Assembly: GCF_015546965.1 (NCBI RefSeq)
Contig: NZ_JADMUF010000007.1
Span: 62,001-126,000, forward strand
Source of the DNA: Collinsella aerofaciens
Lineage (GTDB): Bacteria > Actinomycetota > Coriobacteriia > Coriobacteriales > Coriobacteriaceae
Length of the DNA stretch: 64,000 nt
Reading direction: 5' to 3'
Made by a program: the position numbers and the translations under genes. Numbering within the stretch: position 1 is the stretch's first letter; every line of letters starts with the position of its first letter. This document shows, piece by piece, positions 50,957 through 59,093 of this stretch. The notes below the pieces were generated by a model. It searched no databases, was not told the DNA's origin, and saw only the letters and a program-made list of their open reading frames with translations.

Positions 50957-52618
50957 CTACTCGATCGAGAAGATCACGGGATAGAGCGGCTGCTCGCCAC
51001 GATGGGCGTCAATCTCCAGGTCGGGCTGAGCTTCCTCGATGGCATCGACGATCTCCTGGAAGGCCTCGTCGGACAGCTCCTCGCCGGCCAGAATCGTCAG
51101 CGCGTCGCCCTCCTCTTCCTCCTGCATACGGTTGATGCAGTCGAGCGTGACCTGTTTCACATCGGAGCCGACCACGTCGATGGAACCGGCGATGATACCC
51201 ATGACGTCACCGGAGTGAATCGGAGAGCCGTCCGATGCGCTGGAGTCGCGCACGGCGCGGGTGACTTCGCCATCGCGGACCTCGCTGATGGCGTCGACCA
51301 TAGCGGCGACGGCGTCCTCGAGCTCGGAATCGGGCAGGACGGCGAACAGCGCGGAGAACGCCTGGGGAACGGTCTTGGTGGGAACGACGGCGACCTTCTT
51401 ATCGGTGCAGGCAGAGGCAGCGGCCTCAGCAGCCATGCGGATGTTACCGTTGTTGGGCAGGATGATGACCGAGGTCGCGTTGACCTGGTCGACGGCGCCC
51501 AGCAGGTCGGCGGTCGAAGGGTTCATGGTCTGGCCACCCGAGACGATCACGTCAACGCCGAGGGACTTGAGGATGTCGGCCTCGCCGGAACCGGCGGCAA
51601 CGGCGACAAAGCCCAGGGCCTTCGCGGGCTCGGCGGCCTTCTCCTGGTCCTCGTGAATCTTAGCGGTACGGTCGTGGGCCTCCATCTCCATGTTGTGGAT
51701 AAAGACCTCGTAGATCTGACCAAGCTGCAGCATGTGCTCGAGCACCAGGTTGGGGGTGTTGGAGTGCACGTGGATCTTGTAGTCGGGGTAGGCGCCCACG
51801 AGCAGCTCACAGTCGCCCATGGAGCCCAGAAACTTAAGGCACTCGTCCTCGTCAAAAGGAGCGTCGGCCTTAAAGAGGAACTCGTTGCAGTAGCGGAACT
51901 CCGAGCCCTCCCAGTCGTCGTTAGCCTCGATCTCAACACGGCCAAGAGCGGCATCGCGAGCAGAGCCGGCGGAATCGAACGTAGCGGAGAAATCCTCGAC
52001 CACGGTGCTGCGGCCAAGAGCGGCGGCAACAAAGTTCTCCAAGAAGATGGCAAAGCCAAAGGCGCCGGAGTCGACAACGCCGTTCTCCTTGAGGACGGGC
52101 AGCAGGTCGGGCGTGCGAGCGACGGACTGGTAGGCCTCGACAACGATAGCGTCGAGCGCATCCTCGGCAGAGAACTTCTTCTTCTCACACTCGTCTGCCT
52201 TGGTCGAAACATCACGCAGGACCGTGAGAATCGTACCCTCGATGGGCTTACGAACAGCCTGGAAGGCAACCTTGACGGCACGACGGAAGGCGAAGGCGAT
52301 ATTGGCGGACGTAATGGGCTCATCAGCGGAGACAAGGCCCTCGGCCACACCGCGCAGGATCTGCGAGGTGATGACGCCGGAGTTACCGCGGGCACCCATC
52401 AGGGAGCCGTGGGTGATAGCGCCGGCGATGGCTTCCATATCGGCATCGGCGGGAAGGGCGGAGAGCTCCTTGGTCACCGAGGCGAGCGTGAGCGACATGT
52501 TGGTGCCAGTGTCGCCGTCGGGTACGGGGAAGACGTTGAGCTTGTTGATCTCCTCGGCCTTGTCGGAAACGGCAGCCGCAGCGATCGGAAAACAGGTGCG
52601 AATGGTCTTTGCAATCAT
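50957..52618 (-). CDS. fakA: DAK2-domain protein, fatty acid kinase subunit FakA
   Basis: 553-residue ATP-binding subunit of fatty acid kinase, which phosphorylates FakB-bound fatty acids for use in lipid synthesis. The DAK2 (DhaL) domain lies at the N-terminus with FPVPDGDTGTNMSLTL, binding Mg-ATP through aspartates, and GSLMGARGNSGVITSQILRG. The C-terminal half is the YloV/DUF1949-like part with VSGGQTMNPSTADLLGAV. Its FakB (DegV) partner is not in the window. Preceded by asp23, as usual. Confidence 0.92.
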   Translation of the reverse strand: MIAKTIRTCFPIAAAAVSDKAEEINKLNVFPVPDGDTGTNMSLTLASVTKELSALPADADMEAIAGAITHGSLMGARGNSGVITSQILRGVAEGLVSADEPITSANIAFAFRRAVKVAFQAVRKPIEGTILTVLRDVSTKADECEKKKFSAEDALDAIVVEAYQSVARTPDLLPVLKENGVVDSGAFGFAIFLENFVAAALGRSTVVEDFSATFDSAGSARDAALGRVEIEANDDWEGSEFRYCNEFLFKADAPFDEDECLKFLGSMGDCELLVGAYPDYKIHVHSNTPNLVLEHMLQLGQIYEVFIHNMEMEAHDRTAKIHEDQEKAAEPAKALGFVAVAAGSGEADILKSLGVDVIVSGGQTMNPSTADLLGAVDQVNATSVIILPNNGNIRMAAEAAASACTDKKVAVVPTKTVPQAFSALFAVLPDSELEDAVAAMVDAISEVRDGEVTRAVRDSSASDGSPIHSGDVMGIIAGSIDVVGSDVKQVTLDCINRMQEEEEGDALTILAGEELSDEAFQEIVDAIEEAQPDLEIDAHRGEQPLYPVIFSIE

Positions 52619-52645
52619 GGGTATTTGAATCTCCGTTTTCGGATG

Positions 52646-53002
52646 CTAGTTCAGACGGCTCTTGAGCGCGTCGATGTGGATGCCGATCTTAAGGCTGGCG
52701 GGATCGATCTGGGCGATCTCCTGCAGGGTAAAGGCAACGGAGCTCGAAAGATTGTGGCAGACGGACTTCATGTTGACGCCGTTCTCGAGCACGACGTGAA
52801 GGTCGACCGTGAGGCCGTTCTCGTCGGCGGAAACAAGCACGCCCTTGCGGAGGCGCTGGCCGGCAAGCAGGCGCACGCTCTCGGCGCCCTGCAGCTGTTC
52901 GGCCATACCGACGACGCCGTAGCACGTCATCGCGGCATAACCGGCAATATCGGCAATAACGTCGTTCGAGACGCTCAGGCTGCCGTTAATGGTCTCAGAC
53001 AC
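52646..53002 (-). CDS. Asp23/Gls24-family protein (second copy)
   Basis: 118-residue Asp23-domain protein in the YloU position before fakA. Core segments: SNDVIADIAGYAAMTCYGVVGMA, LTVDLHVVLENGVNMKSVCHNLSSSVAFTLQEIA and LKIGIHIDALKSRL. Start is GTG 53002 with AAGGAG 6 nt upstream; the in-frame extension to 53035 is not needed. Role unknown beyond association with the fatty-acid kinase locus and the envelope. Confidence 0.9.
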   Translation of the reverse strand: MSETINGSLSVSNDVIADIAGYAAMTCYGVVGMAEQLQGAESVRLLAGQRLRKGVLVSADENGLTVDLHVVLENGVNMKSVCHNLSSSVAFTLQEIAQIDPASLKIGIHIDALKSRLN

Positions 53003-53160
53003 AAGAATCTCCTTTTCTGGTGATCGCGGCACCATGTCGTGGGAGCAATCATTCCAACATTTTACAACGACCGCGCCATGTTAAGGCCACGGGGTTCGCG
53101 ATTACATCCTCGACACGAAATGTTGATACGGTAACGTTCGCCACCGGCGATCGAGGCATG
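53003..53160. other. Intergenic region upstream of asp23-fakA
   Basis: No gene seen. A TAAAAT on the minus strand (53059-53064) may be a -10 box for the asp23 operon, without a convincing -35. The ribosomal protein L28 gene that often faces asp23 in Firmicutes is not here. Confidence 0.4.
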
Positions 53161-53190
53161 AAAAAACCCGCCGCATAAGCGACGGGTTTT
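53161..53190 (-). terminator. Terminator after tRNA-Asn copy 2
   Basis: AAAACCCGCCGC (53163-53174) and GCGACGGGTTTT (53179-53190) form a stem with one wobble. The minus-strand transcript ends in TTTTTT (53161-53166). Confidence 0.82.
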
Positions 53191-53196
53191 AAAACC

Positions 53197-53271
53197 TGGC
53201 TCCCCGGGTAGGACTCGAACCTACAACAGCGCGGTTAACAGCCGCGTGCTCTACCATTGAGCTACCGAGGA
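53197..53271 (-). tRNA. tRNA-Asn (GTT), downstream copy
   Basis: 75 nt including an encoded CCA (53197-53199). The cloverleaf shows acceptor TCCTCGG/CCGGGGA, D arm AGCTCAATGGTAGAGC, anticodon loop CTGTTAA in the stem GCGG/CCGC, and T arm GTAGGTTCGAGTCCTAC. Anticodon GTT reads Asn codons. Identical in sequence to the copy at 53306-53380. Confidence 0.96.
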
Positions 53272-53274
53272 ATT

Positions 53275-53296
53275 AAAAAGCCCAGCGAAATGGGCT
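53275..53296 (-). terminator. Terminator between the two tRNA-Asn genes
   Basis: AGCCCA (53279-53284) and TGGGCT (53291-53296) with a 6-nt loop; TTTTT follows on the minus strand (53275-53279). Confidence 0.6.
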
Positions 53297-53305
53297 GAGA
53301 AATTC

Positions 53306-53380
53306 TGGCTCCCCGGGTAGGACTCGAACCTACAACAGCGCGGTTAACAGCCGCGTGCTCTACCATTGAGCTACCGAGGA
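53306..53380 (-). tRNA. tRNA-Asn (GTT), upstream copy
   Basis: Same 75-nt sequence, anticodon GTT and encoded CCA as the copy at 53197. It is first in the transcript, 31 to 36 nt from a consensus promoter (-10 TATAAT at 53411-53416). Confidence 0.96.
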
Positions 53381-53410
53381 ATAGGTGCGTGCTCTCAAGC
53401 AACGAAGTTT

Positions 53411-53438
53411 ATTATACGGACGATTGGACGAAGGGCAA
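53411..53438 (-). promoter_or_regulatory. Promoter of the tRNA-Asn genes
   Basis: Minus-strand TTGCCC (53433-53438) and a perfect TATAAT (53411-53416) at 16 nt. The segment just upstream (about 53439-53460) is A/T-rich like an UP element, as expected for stable RNA promoters. Confidence 0.8.
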
Positions 53439-53466
53439 GAACTTTTTTAAGAAATTTTCCGACCCA

Positions 53467-53519
53467 GTCATTGGGGACGTTCTTGAATGACTAGTCGTTT
53501 AAGAACGTCCCCAACGACT
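53467..53519. repeat. Nested palindromic element with GGGGAC motif
   Basis: TTGGGGACGTTCTT (53471-53484) and AAGAACGTCCCCAA (53501-53514) form a perfect 14-bp stem. AGTCATT-type 7-mers occur four times, as outer arms (53467, 53513) and inside the loop around ACTAGT, giving a dyad within a dyad. REP-like; lies between the tRNA promoter and rpoD. Confidence 0.75.
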
Positions 53520-53523
53520 ACAT

Positions 53524-53557
53524 GAAAGCGCCCCCAGGCGGATGTGCCTGAGGGCGC
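53524..53557 (-). terminator. Rho-independent terminator after rpoD
   Basis: GCGCCCTCAGGC and GCCTGGGGGCGC (minus strand, arms 53546-53557 and 53528-53539) pair over 12 bp with one wobble. TTTC follows. Confidence 0.82.
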
Positions 53558-53568
53558 CTCTTGCTTGA

Positions 53569-54909
53569 CTAGCTCTCGATATAGTCTTTCAACTTGCTCG
53601 AGCGACTCGGGTGGCGGAGCTTGGCCAGGGTCTTGGACTCAATCTGGCGGATACGCTCACGCGTGACGCCAAACTCGCGACCGACTTCCTCGAGCGTGCG
53701 GGGATGTCCGTCGACGAGACCAAAGCGCAGCTCGATAACCTTGCGCTCGCGATCGGCAAGCGAATCGAGCACCTGGGTGAGCTGCTCCTGCAGCATGGAG
53801 AAGCTGGCGGCATCGGGCGGAACGATAGCCTGGGAGTCCTCGATGAAGTCGCCCAGCTGGGAATCCTCTTCCTCACCGATCGGGGTCTCGAGCGACACGG
53901 GCTCCTGCGAAATCTTCTGGATCTCGCGGACGCGGTCGGCGCTCATGTCCATCTCAGCACCGATCTCCTCAGGGGTCGGGTCGCGACCCAGATCCTGGAG
54001 GAGCTGGCGCTGCACGCGGACGAGCTTGTTGATGGTCTCGACCATGTGCACGGGAATACGGATGGTACGGGCCTGGTCGGCAATAGCGCGCGTAATGGCC
54101 TGGCGGATCCACCACGTGGCGTACGTGGAGAACTTAAAGCCCTTCTGGTAGTCGAACTTCTCGACGGCGCGGATCAGACCGAGGTTGCCATCCTGGATCA
54201 GATCCAGGAACAGCATGCCACGGCCGACATAGCGCTTGGCGATGGAGACGACCAGACGCAGGTTTGCGCTGATAAGCGCCTGCTTGGCCTCAAGACCAAC
54301 ATTCTCAATACGCGTAAGTCGACGCATCTCGGAGCGTGTGAGTTCAATCTCGCCTGCATCGGCAGCCTCGAGCTTCTCGGTAGCCTCGAGACCGGCCTCG
54401 ATCTTCATGGCCAGATCAACCTCTTCAGATGCGGTCAGCAGGTCGACCTTACCGATCTCCTTGAGGTACATACGAACCGGGTCGCCGGTCAGCATCACCG
54501 TGGAGGCATCGATGCCGCGCACGCGCGAACGCGAACGGGACGTGCGCACGGTGCGCTTCTTCTTGCTCTTGGAAGAGCCCATCTCGGCATCGGCCTGGCG
54601 GGCCATCTTAAGCTCGTGATCGTCAAGCGAGCCGGAATCGTGCTCGTCATCATCGAAATCGTCGGTATCGTTATCGTCATCGTCGACGTCCATCGGGGCA
54701 TCGTCGTTTCCGCTCGCGGAGATAATCTGGATGCCGCTGTTGCGCAGCGCGGAATACACCGCGTTGAGCTGCTCATCGGAGACATCGATATCCTTCAGGG
54801 CGACCTGAATCTCGTCCTCGGTTACCGAAGTCCTGTTTGAGCCGTTGCCCATGAGCTTTGCAACGTAGGATTCCAGCCCAGTACCCGTGCTCTCAGTCTT
54901 TTTTGGCAC
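53569..54909 (-). CDS. rpoD: Primary RNA polymerase sigma factor RpoD (SigA)
   Basis: Housekeeping sigma-70 factor, 446 residues. Region 1.1-like N-terminus (1-65), then a very acidic stretch ([19 protein letters not shown], around 72-91) and a basic segment ([17 protein letters not shown], around 113-129). Region 1.2 begins [13 protein letters not shown]. Regions 2 to 4 are canonical: [41 protein letters not shown], and [27 protein letters not shown]. It lies just downstream of dnaG, the conserved dnaG-rpoD pair, separated by 110 nt. Confidence 0.97.
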   Translation of the reverse strand: MPKKTESTGTGLESYVAKLMGNGSNRTSVTEDEIQVALKDIDVSDEQLNAVYSALRNSGIQIISASGNDDAPMDVDDDDNDTDDFDDDEHDSGSLDDHELKMARQADAEMGSSKSKKKRTVRTSRSRSRVRGIDASTVMLTGDPVRMYLKEIGKVDLLTASEEVDLAMKIEAGLEATEKLEAADAGEIELTRSEMRRLTRIENVGLEAKQALISANLRLVVSIAKRYVGRGMLFLDLIQDGNLGLIRAVEKFDYQKGFKFSTYATWWIRQAITRAIADQARTIRIPVHMVETINKLVRVQRQLLQDLGRDPTPEEIGAEMDMSADRVREIQKISQEPVSLETPIGEEEDSQLGDFIEDSQAIVPPDAASFSMLQEQLTQVLDSLADRERKVIELRFGLVDGHPRTLEEVGREFGVTRERIRQIESKTLAKLRHPSRSSKLKDYIES

Positions 54910-55019
54910 AGATTCTCCCTTCGTAGTCCACAGGACTCAATACTTTAGCACACACGTAGACGTCTATACCCAAAATAAAGACAGGATATAGGCGAGAATA
55001 CGCTGGTTGACCACAACAT

Positions 55020-57149
55020 CTAGGCCTGATCGGCACCTGCGGTCTCCAAACCGATCAAACGGAACGGGTCGGCCACGCCACCGATCGACTTTTGGAGCTC
55101 GCGCTGGCGCTGTGAATCTTGCACCGCCTGCATCGTCAGCACGCGGCGAGCCTCATCGTCGAGTGAACGGTCCTGACGCAACTTGGCCTGCGCGGCTCGC
55201 ATGCGACGTTTGATGGTGTAGAGCTCGAGCGTATCGAGCATAAAGACGATGTTCGTCTCGGTCGGGTGCTTGCTCGTCGCCGAGATGCGCCCGGCGCTGA
55301 CAAGGGAGGCCGCCTCGGGACACACCGCCCGCGCCGCATCCATGCATGCCGCAGGATCGGTTCCCGGCGGCGTTGCCAGCACGGCCCACGCAATGGACTC
55401 GTGACGCGGGTCGACCCACTCGATAGAACAAATGCGATCGGCATACGTGCGGAACAGATCGGGGTAGCTCGTGAGCATCGTCAGCAGCTCGCGCTCCCCC
55501 GCCAGGGATTTCCGCTCCAGATCGGTCAAAACAATCGGCATCGACGGAGCTGCCGCCGCGCTTGAACTATCAGCAACGGACGCAGCGCTTTCCACCCCCG
55601 CCGGCACATCGATTGGCGGCAGATCCTCGTCGACCTCAACCGGCGCGGCCCCATAGGCATCAAGCGGAACGTAGTCGTACGGGTCCTCCTCGACCGGTGC
55701 GGACACCGGCGGCGTCGCACCCGCAGCCCAGGCACCGCGACCGGCACTGCGCGCACCAGCCGCACCGCCGCCCGAGCCTCGTCCCTGCGAACCGCCCGCG
55801 CGCTCAGCTTGCGCGCGTTGACGCTCGTAGCTCTGCTCACGGCGGCGCTCCGCTTCCTCGCGCTTGGCGACATCGCGAAACACACAGCCCGAACTCGCAC
55901 GCACGGTCTCCAGGTCCAAACCCAACAGGTCGGCAATCTGGATAAAGTACGTGTCGATCATATAGCTGTCGCGCAGCGGATAGATGAGCGTCAGCGCATC
56001 CTCGAGCGCTTTGGCGCGACCGCCCGGCGTGGTAATGTCGCTCGACTCCTGTAGCGAGCGATACACAAAATCCATGAGGGGCTCGGCCGCGTCAATGCGC
56101 GCCTGCAGTGCCTCGCCGCCATGCGCCGTGATGAACTCCATGGGGTCGTTGCCGTCAGGCAGCACCACGCAGCGCAGGTCCATCGAATCCTGCTCGATAA
56201 ACTGAATCGCGCGGCGCGCAGCCTTTTGACCGGCGGCGTCGCCATCGAACATATATACAATGCGCTTGGCAAAACGGGTGAGCGTCTTAACGTGATGTTC
56301 CGTCAGCGCCGTGCCCAGCGTGGCGACGACATTTTTGATCCCCGCCTCCCAGCAGGCGATGCAATCGGTATAGCCCTCCACCACGATGGCAGTATCCTGA
56401 GCAACGATAAACTCCTTGGCCCAGTTAAAGCCATAGAGGTTTCGCTTTTTATGAAACACGCTCGTCTCGGCGGTGTTGAGGTACTTGGGCTGACCATCGC
56501 CCATGATGCGCCCGCCAAAGGCGATATTGTGACCCTGTTCATCAAAGATGGGAAACATCACACGGTCGTAAAAGCGGTCTGCGAGCTGGCCGCGCCCACG
56601 GCTTACGGCCACGTTGGCGTCGATCATCTCCTGCGGGGTAAAGCCCGCCTGAGACAGGTGCGAAACCAGCGCGTTGCGACCAGGCGCAAAACCCAGGCAG
56701 TAGCGTCGGCAGACATCGCCACCCATACCGCGGCTGGCAAAGTACTCGCGCGGACGGCTGTCCTTACCGCGCATAAGCATGGTGTGGTAGAACTGAGCCG
56801 TCTCGGCGCACAGGTCATAGATGCGGGCACGCTTGGTGCCGCGATCGCGCTGCGCACCGGTATCGTGCAGTTCAATGCCCGCACGATCAGCCAAATAGCG
56901 GATCGACTCGGGAAAACTCAGGTTCTCGCGCTTCATGATATAGGTAAAGACGTCGCCGCCCTCGCCGCAGCCAAAGCAGTGCCACACCTGCGTAGCAGGG
57001 ATAATGTGAAACGACGGGGTCTTTTCGCCATGGAACGGGCAGCAGCCCCAAAACTCATGGCCGCGGGGTTTGAGCTCAACCGTCTCCTGCACGATGGCAA
57101 CCAAGTCTGACGCCGCGCGTACCTGATCTTTTTCCTCATCGCTAATCAC
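55020..57149 (-). CDS. dnaG: DNA primase DnaG
   Basis: Synthesises RNA primers for replication. 709 residues: CHC2 zinc finger (C37, H40, C58, C61), then the RNA polymerase/TOPRIM core (AIVVEGYTDCIACWEAG, YMFDGDAAGQKAARRAI). A low-complexity Gly/Ala/Pro/Glu linker of about 110 residues follows (near 455-565) and then the C-terminal DnaB-interaction domain. Start is GTG 57149, giving the usual MISDEEKDQVRAASDLV opening; it overlaps ribF by 8 nt. The in-frame extension to 57305 lies inside ribF. Confidence 0.95.
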   Translation of the reverse strand: MISDEEKDQVRAASDLVAIVQETVELKPRGHEFWGCCPFHGEKTPSFHIIPATQVWHCFGCGEGGDVFTYIMKRENLSFPESIRYLADRAGIELHDTGAQRDRGTKRARIYDLCAETAQFYHTMLMRGKDSRPREYFASRGMGGDVCRRYCLGFAPGRNALVSHLSQAGFTPQEMIDANVAVSRGRGQLADRFYDRVMFPIFDEQGHNIAFGGRIMGDGQPKYLNTAETSVFHKKRNLYGFNWAKEFIVAQDTAIVVEGYTDCIACWEAGIKNVVATLGTALTEHHVKTLTRFAKRIVYMFDGDAAGQKAARRAIQFIEQDSMDLRCVVLPDGNDPMEFITAHGGEALQARIDAAEPLMDFVYRSLQESSDITTPGGRAKALEDALTLIYPLRDSYMIDTYFIQIADLLGLDLETVRASSGCVFRDVAKREEAERRREQSYERQRAQAERAGGSQGRGSGGGAAGARSAGRGAWAAGATPPVSAPVEEDPYDYVPLDAYGAAPVEVDEDLPPIDVPAGVESAASVADSSSAAAAPSMPIVLTDLERKSLAGERELLTMLTSYPDLFRTYADRICSIEWVDPRHESIAWAVLATPPGTDPAACMDAARAVCPEAASLVSAGRISATSKHPTETNIVFMLDTLELYTIKRRMRAAQAKLRQDRSLDDEARRVLTMQAVQDSQRQRELQKSIGGVADPFRLIGLETAGADQA

Positions 57150-58149
57150 GGATGCCCACCCCCTGCTCACCCAAGTTATGACGAATATCGTCGATATTAC
57201 CCTCGACGGTCGCGATAAGCTCGTCCAGGGAATCGAACACGCGAGACGGACGCAGCCAGCGCGTAAACGCCAGCGACACGGAAGCGCCATACAGGTCGCC
57301 CGCATAGCCGATCAAGTTGGCCTCGAGGTGCGCCGAGGCGGCATCATCGGCATAGGTCGGCGGCAGGCCGACGTTAACGGCAGCAGGCCATACGGTATCG
57401 TCGACCAGCACCAGACCCTCATAGACGCCATCGGCAGGCACTTGGATGCCGTCGGGCACCTGGATGTTTGCCGTGGGAAAGCCCATGTCGGAGCCCTCGT
57501 GACGGCCAGCCGCCACAACGCCGCGCAGCATATAGGGACGGCCGAGAAGCTCGGCAGCCAGCTCCACATGACCCTGACCCAGCTCATGGCGGACGCGCGT
57601 GGCGCAGACGGTCTGCCCGTTAACGCAGAGCAGGTCGTGACCGTAAACGTCAACCCCACGCTCAGTGCCCCAGGCGCGCATTTCGGCAACGCCCGAAGCA
57701 CCGCCGCGGCCGAGCCTAAAGTCGCTGCCTACACGAATAGAGCGAATGTCGACAACGCGCGACAACAGCGCCAGAAACCCGACATGGTCGAGTGCCGCCA
57801 CGGCGGGCGTAAAGGGAACGGCCACCACCGCATCGACCCCGGTTTGAGCCAGGGCATGAAGGCGGTCGGCCGTCGTCATCAATTTTTGAGCGGGCGACGG
57901 ACTCACCACGACGTCCGGATCGGGATCGAAGGTGACCACGACCGCCTTGCTGCCGCGGTCATGCGCATCGCGAATAACCGCGTCGATCAGCTCTTGGTGC
58001 CCACGATGCACGCCATCAAACACGCCAATAGCGATCGACGCGGCACCCAAGAACTCGCACCCATCAAAAGCATCGGCAGAAACGATACGGGCCTCATCCA
58101 ACTCACCCGCGAAAAAGATACGCGCGAGCTCGTGGGGCGTCAGCATCAT
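57142..58149 (-). CDS. ribF: Bifunctional riboflavin kinase / FAD synthetase
   Basis: Converts riboflavin to FMN and FAD. 335 residues: the N-terminal adenylyltransferase domain with GVFDGVHRGHQELI and RVGSDFRLGRGGASGVAEM, and the C-terminal kinase domain with GFPTANIQVPDG and GVYEGLVLV. Overlaps truB by 4 nt and dnaG by 8 nt. The truB-ribF order is standard. Confidence 0.94.
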   Translation of the reverse strand: MMLTPHELARIFFAGELDEARIVSADAFDGCEFLGAASIAIGVFDGVHRGHQELIDAVIRDAHDRGSKAVVVTFDPDPDVVVSPSPAQKLMTTADRLHALAQTGVDAVVAVPFTPAVAALDHVGFLALLSRVVDIRSIRVGSDFRLGRGGASGVAEMRAWGTERGVDVYGHDLLCVNGQTVCATRVRHELGQGHVELAAELLGRPYMLRGVVAAGRHEGSDMGFPTANIQVPDGIQVPADGVYEGLVLVDDTVWPAAVNVGLPPTYADDAASAHLEANLIGYAGDLYGASVSLAFTRWLRPSRVFDSLDELIATVEGNIDDIRHNLGEQGVGIRD

Positions 58150-59078
58150 CGAACACCGCCGATCGCCTGCGGAAAGACGTGCTCCATCACAAAGCGGCCG
58201 CCCTCGATACGAGCAAGCGCCTTCAATCCCCCATCGAGTACGAGCGCGAACGGCGCCTTCGCCGTATCGAAGTCCGCAAGCGCGCGTTCAACGGGAATGC
58301 GGCGGCCACAAAGCAGGTCGTCTGCAAGATTACCCGGCAAATCGACTCGCGTGGCACCTAGGGCGGCGATGGGATCCAGAGCGAAACCGGCAGCGGTCTC
58401 GGCAGAGAGCTCCTCTACCGCATGACAGGCGCCAATGGAAACCACGCCGGAGGCCGTACGGCGCAGCGCGGAAATATGTGCAGCACTATCGCAGGCACGA
58501 CCCAGATCGCGAGCGAGCGCGCGAATGTAGGTGCCTTTGCTTACCGAAAACGCCACGGTCCAGACGCACGTATCGCCCTCGCCGCCCACGGCGATCAAGT
58601 CGGCGGCATAGACCTCGACGGGGCGCGGGGGCAACTCAACCACATTGCCCTCGCGAGCACTCTTATAGGCGCGAACGCCATTGACCGAGATGGCCGAAAA
58701 CGCTGGCGGCACCTGCATCTGCGGGCCAAGCATAGCGGCGAGCTGCTCACGGGCGTAAGCGAGATCGCGCAGCTCGGGGGCAACGGGCACCGTGCGGACG
58801 GCCTCGCCCTCCGCGTCATCGGTATTGGTCTCGACGCCAAACGAAATGTCGGCGACATAACTTTTGGTATCGAGGGTTAGCATGCCCAGCAGACGGGTCG
58901 CCTGGCCCACGCCCACCACCATGACACCCGAGGCCATGGGGTCGAGCGTACCGGCATGGCCGACGCGTCGCTCATGAAGGGCGCGTCGGCACTGCGATAC
59001 CACGTCGTGGGACGTACAGCCCACCGGCTTATCGACGGCGAGCAGCATATTCAATTGAGAAGGCGTACGACGAGCCAT
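58146..59078 (-). CDS. truB: tRNA pseudouridine(55) synthase TruB
   Basis: Forms pseudouridine 55 in the T loop of tRNAs. 310 residues with the catalytic aspartate D46 (VGHAGTLDPMASGVMVVGVG), the family opening LLAVDKPVGCTSHDVV and KGTYIRALARDLG. The C-terminal part is a PUA-like region. Located between nrnA and ribF in the nusA-infB-rbfA-nrnA-truB-ribF operon. Confidence 0.95.
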   Translation of the reverse strand: MARRTPSQLNMLLAVDKPVGCTSHDVVSQCRRALHERRVGHAGTLDPMASGVMVVGVGQATRLLGMLTLDTKSYVADISFGVETNTDDAEGEAVRTVPVAPELRDLAYAREQLAAMLGPQMQVPPAFSAISVNGVRAYKSAREGNVVELPPRPVEVYAADLIAVGGEGDTCVWTVAFSVSKGTYIRALARDLGRACDSAAHISALRRTASGVVSIGACHAVEELSAETAAGFALDPIAALGATRVDLPGNLADDLLCGRRIPVERALADFDTAKAPFALVLDGGLKALARIEGGRFVMEHVFPQAIGGVR

Positions 59079-59093
59079 GTACCATCCAAAATG

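Noticed and set aside
49733-53023. A 1096-codon open frame on the plus strand, antisense to recG, fakA and asp23
   Set aside because: It is a shadow of high-GC codon usage on the real minus-strand genes: no ribosome binding site, low-complexity His/Arg/Gly/Leu composition, no recognisable domain, and it spans several gene boundaries.
53197-53380. tRNA pair as an integration (att) site with a prophage or island
   Set aside because: Both copies are complete with their own terminators, and the flanks hold only core genes (asp23 and rpoD). No integrase or partial tRNA duplicate is present.
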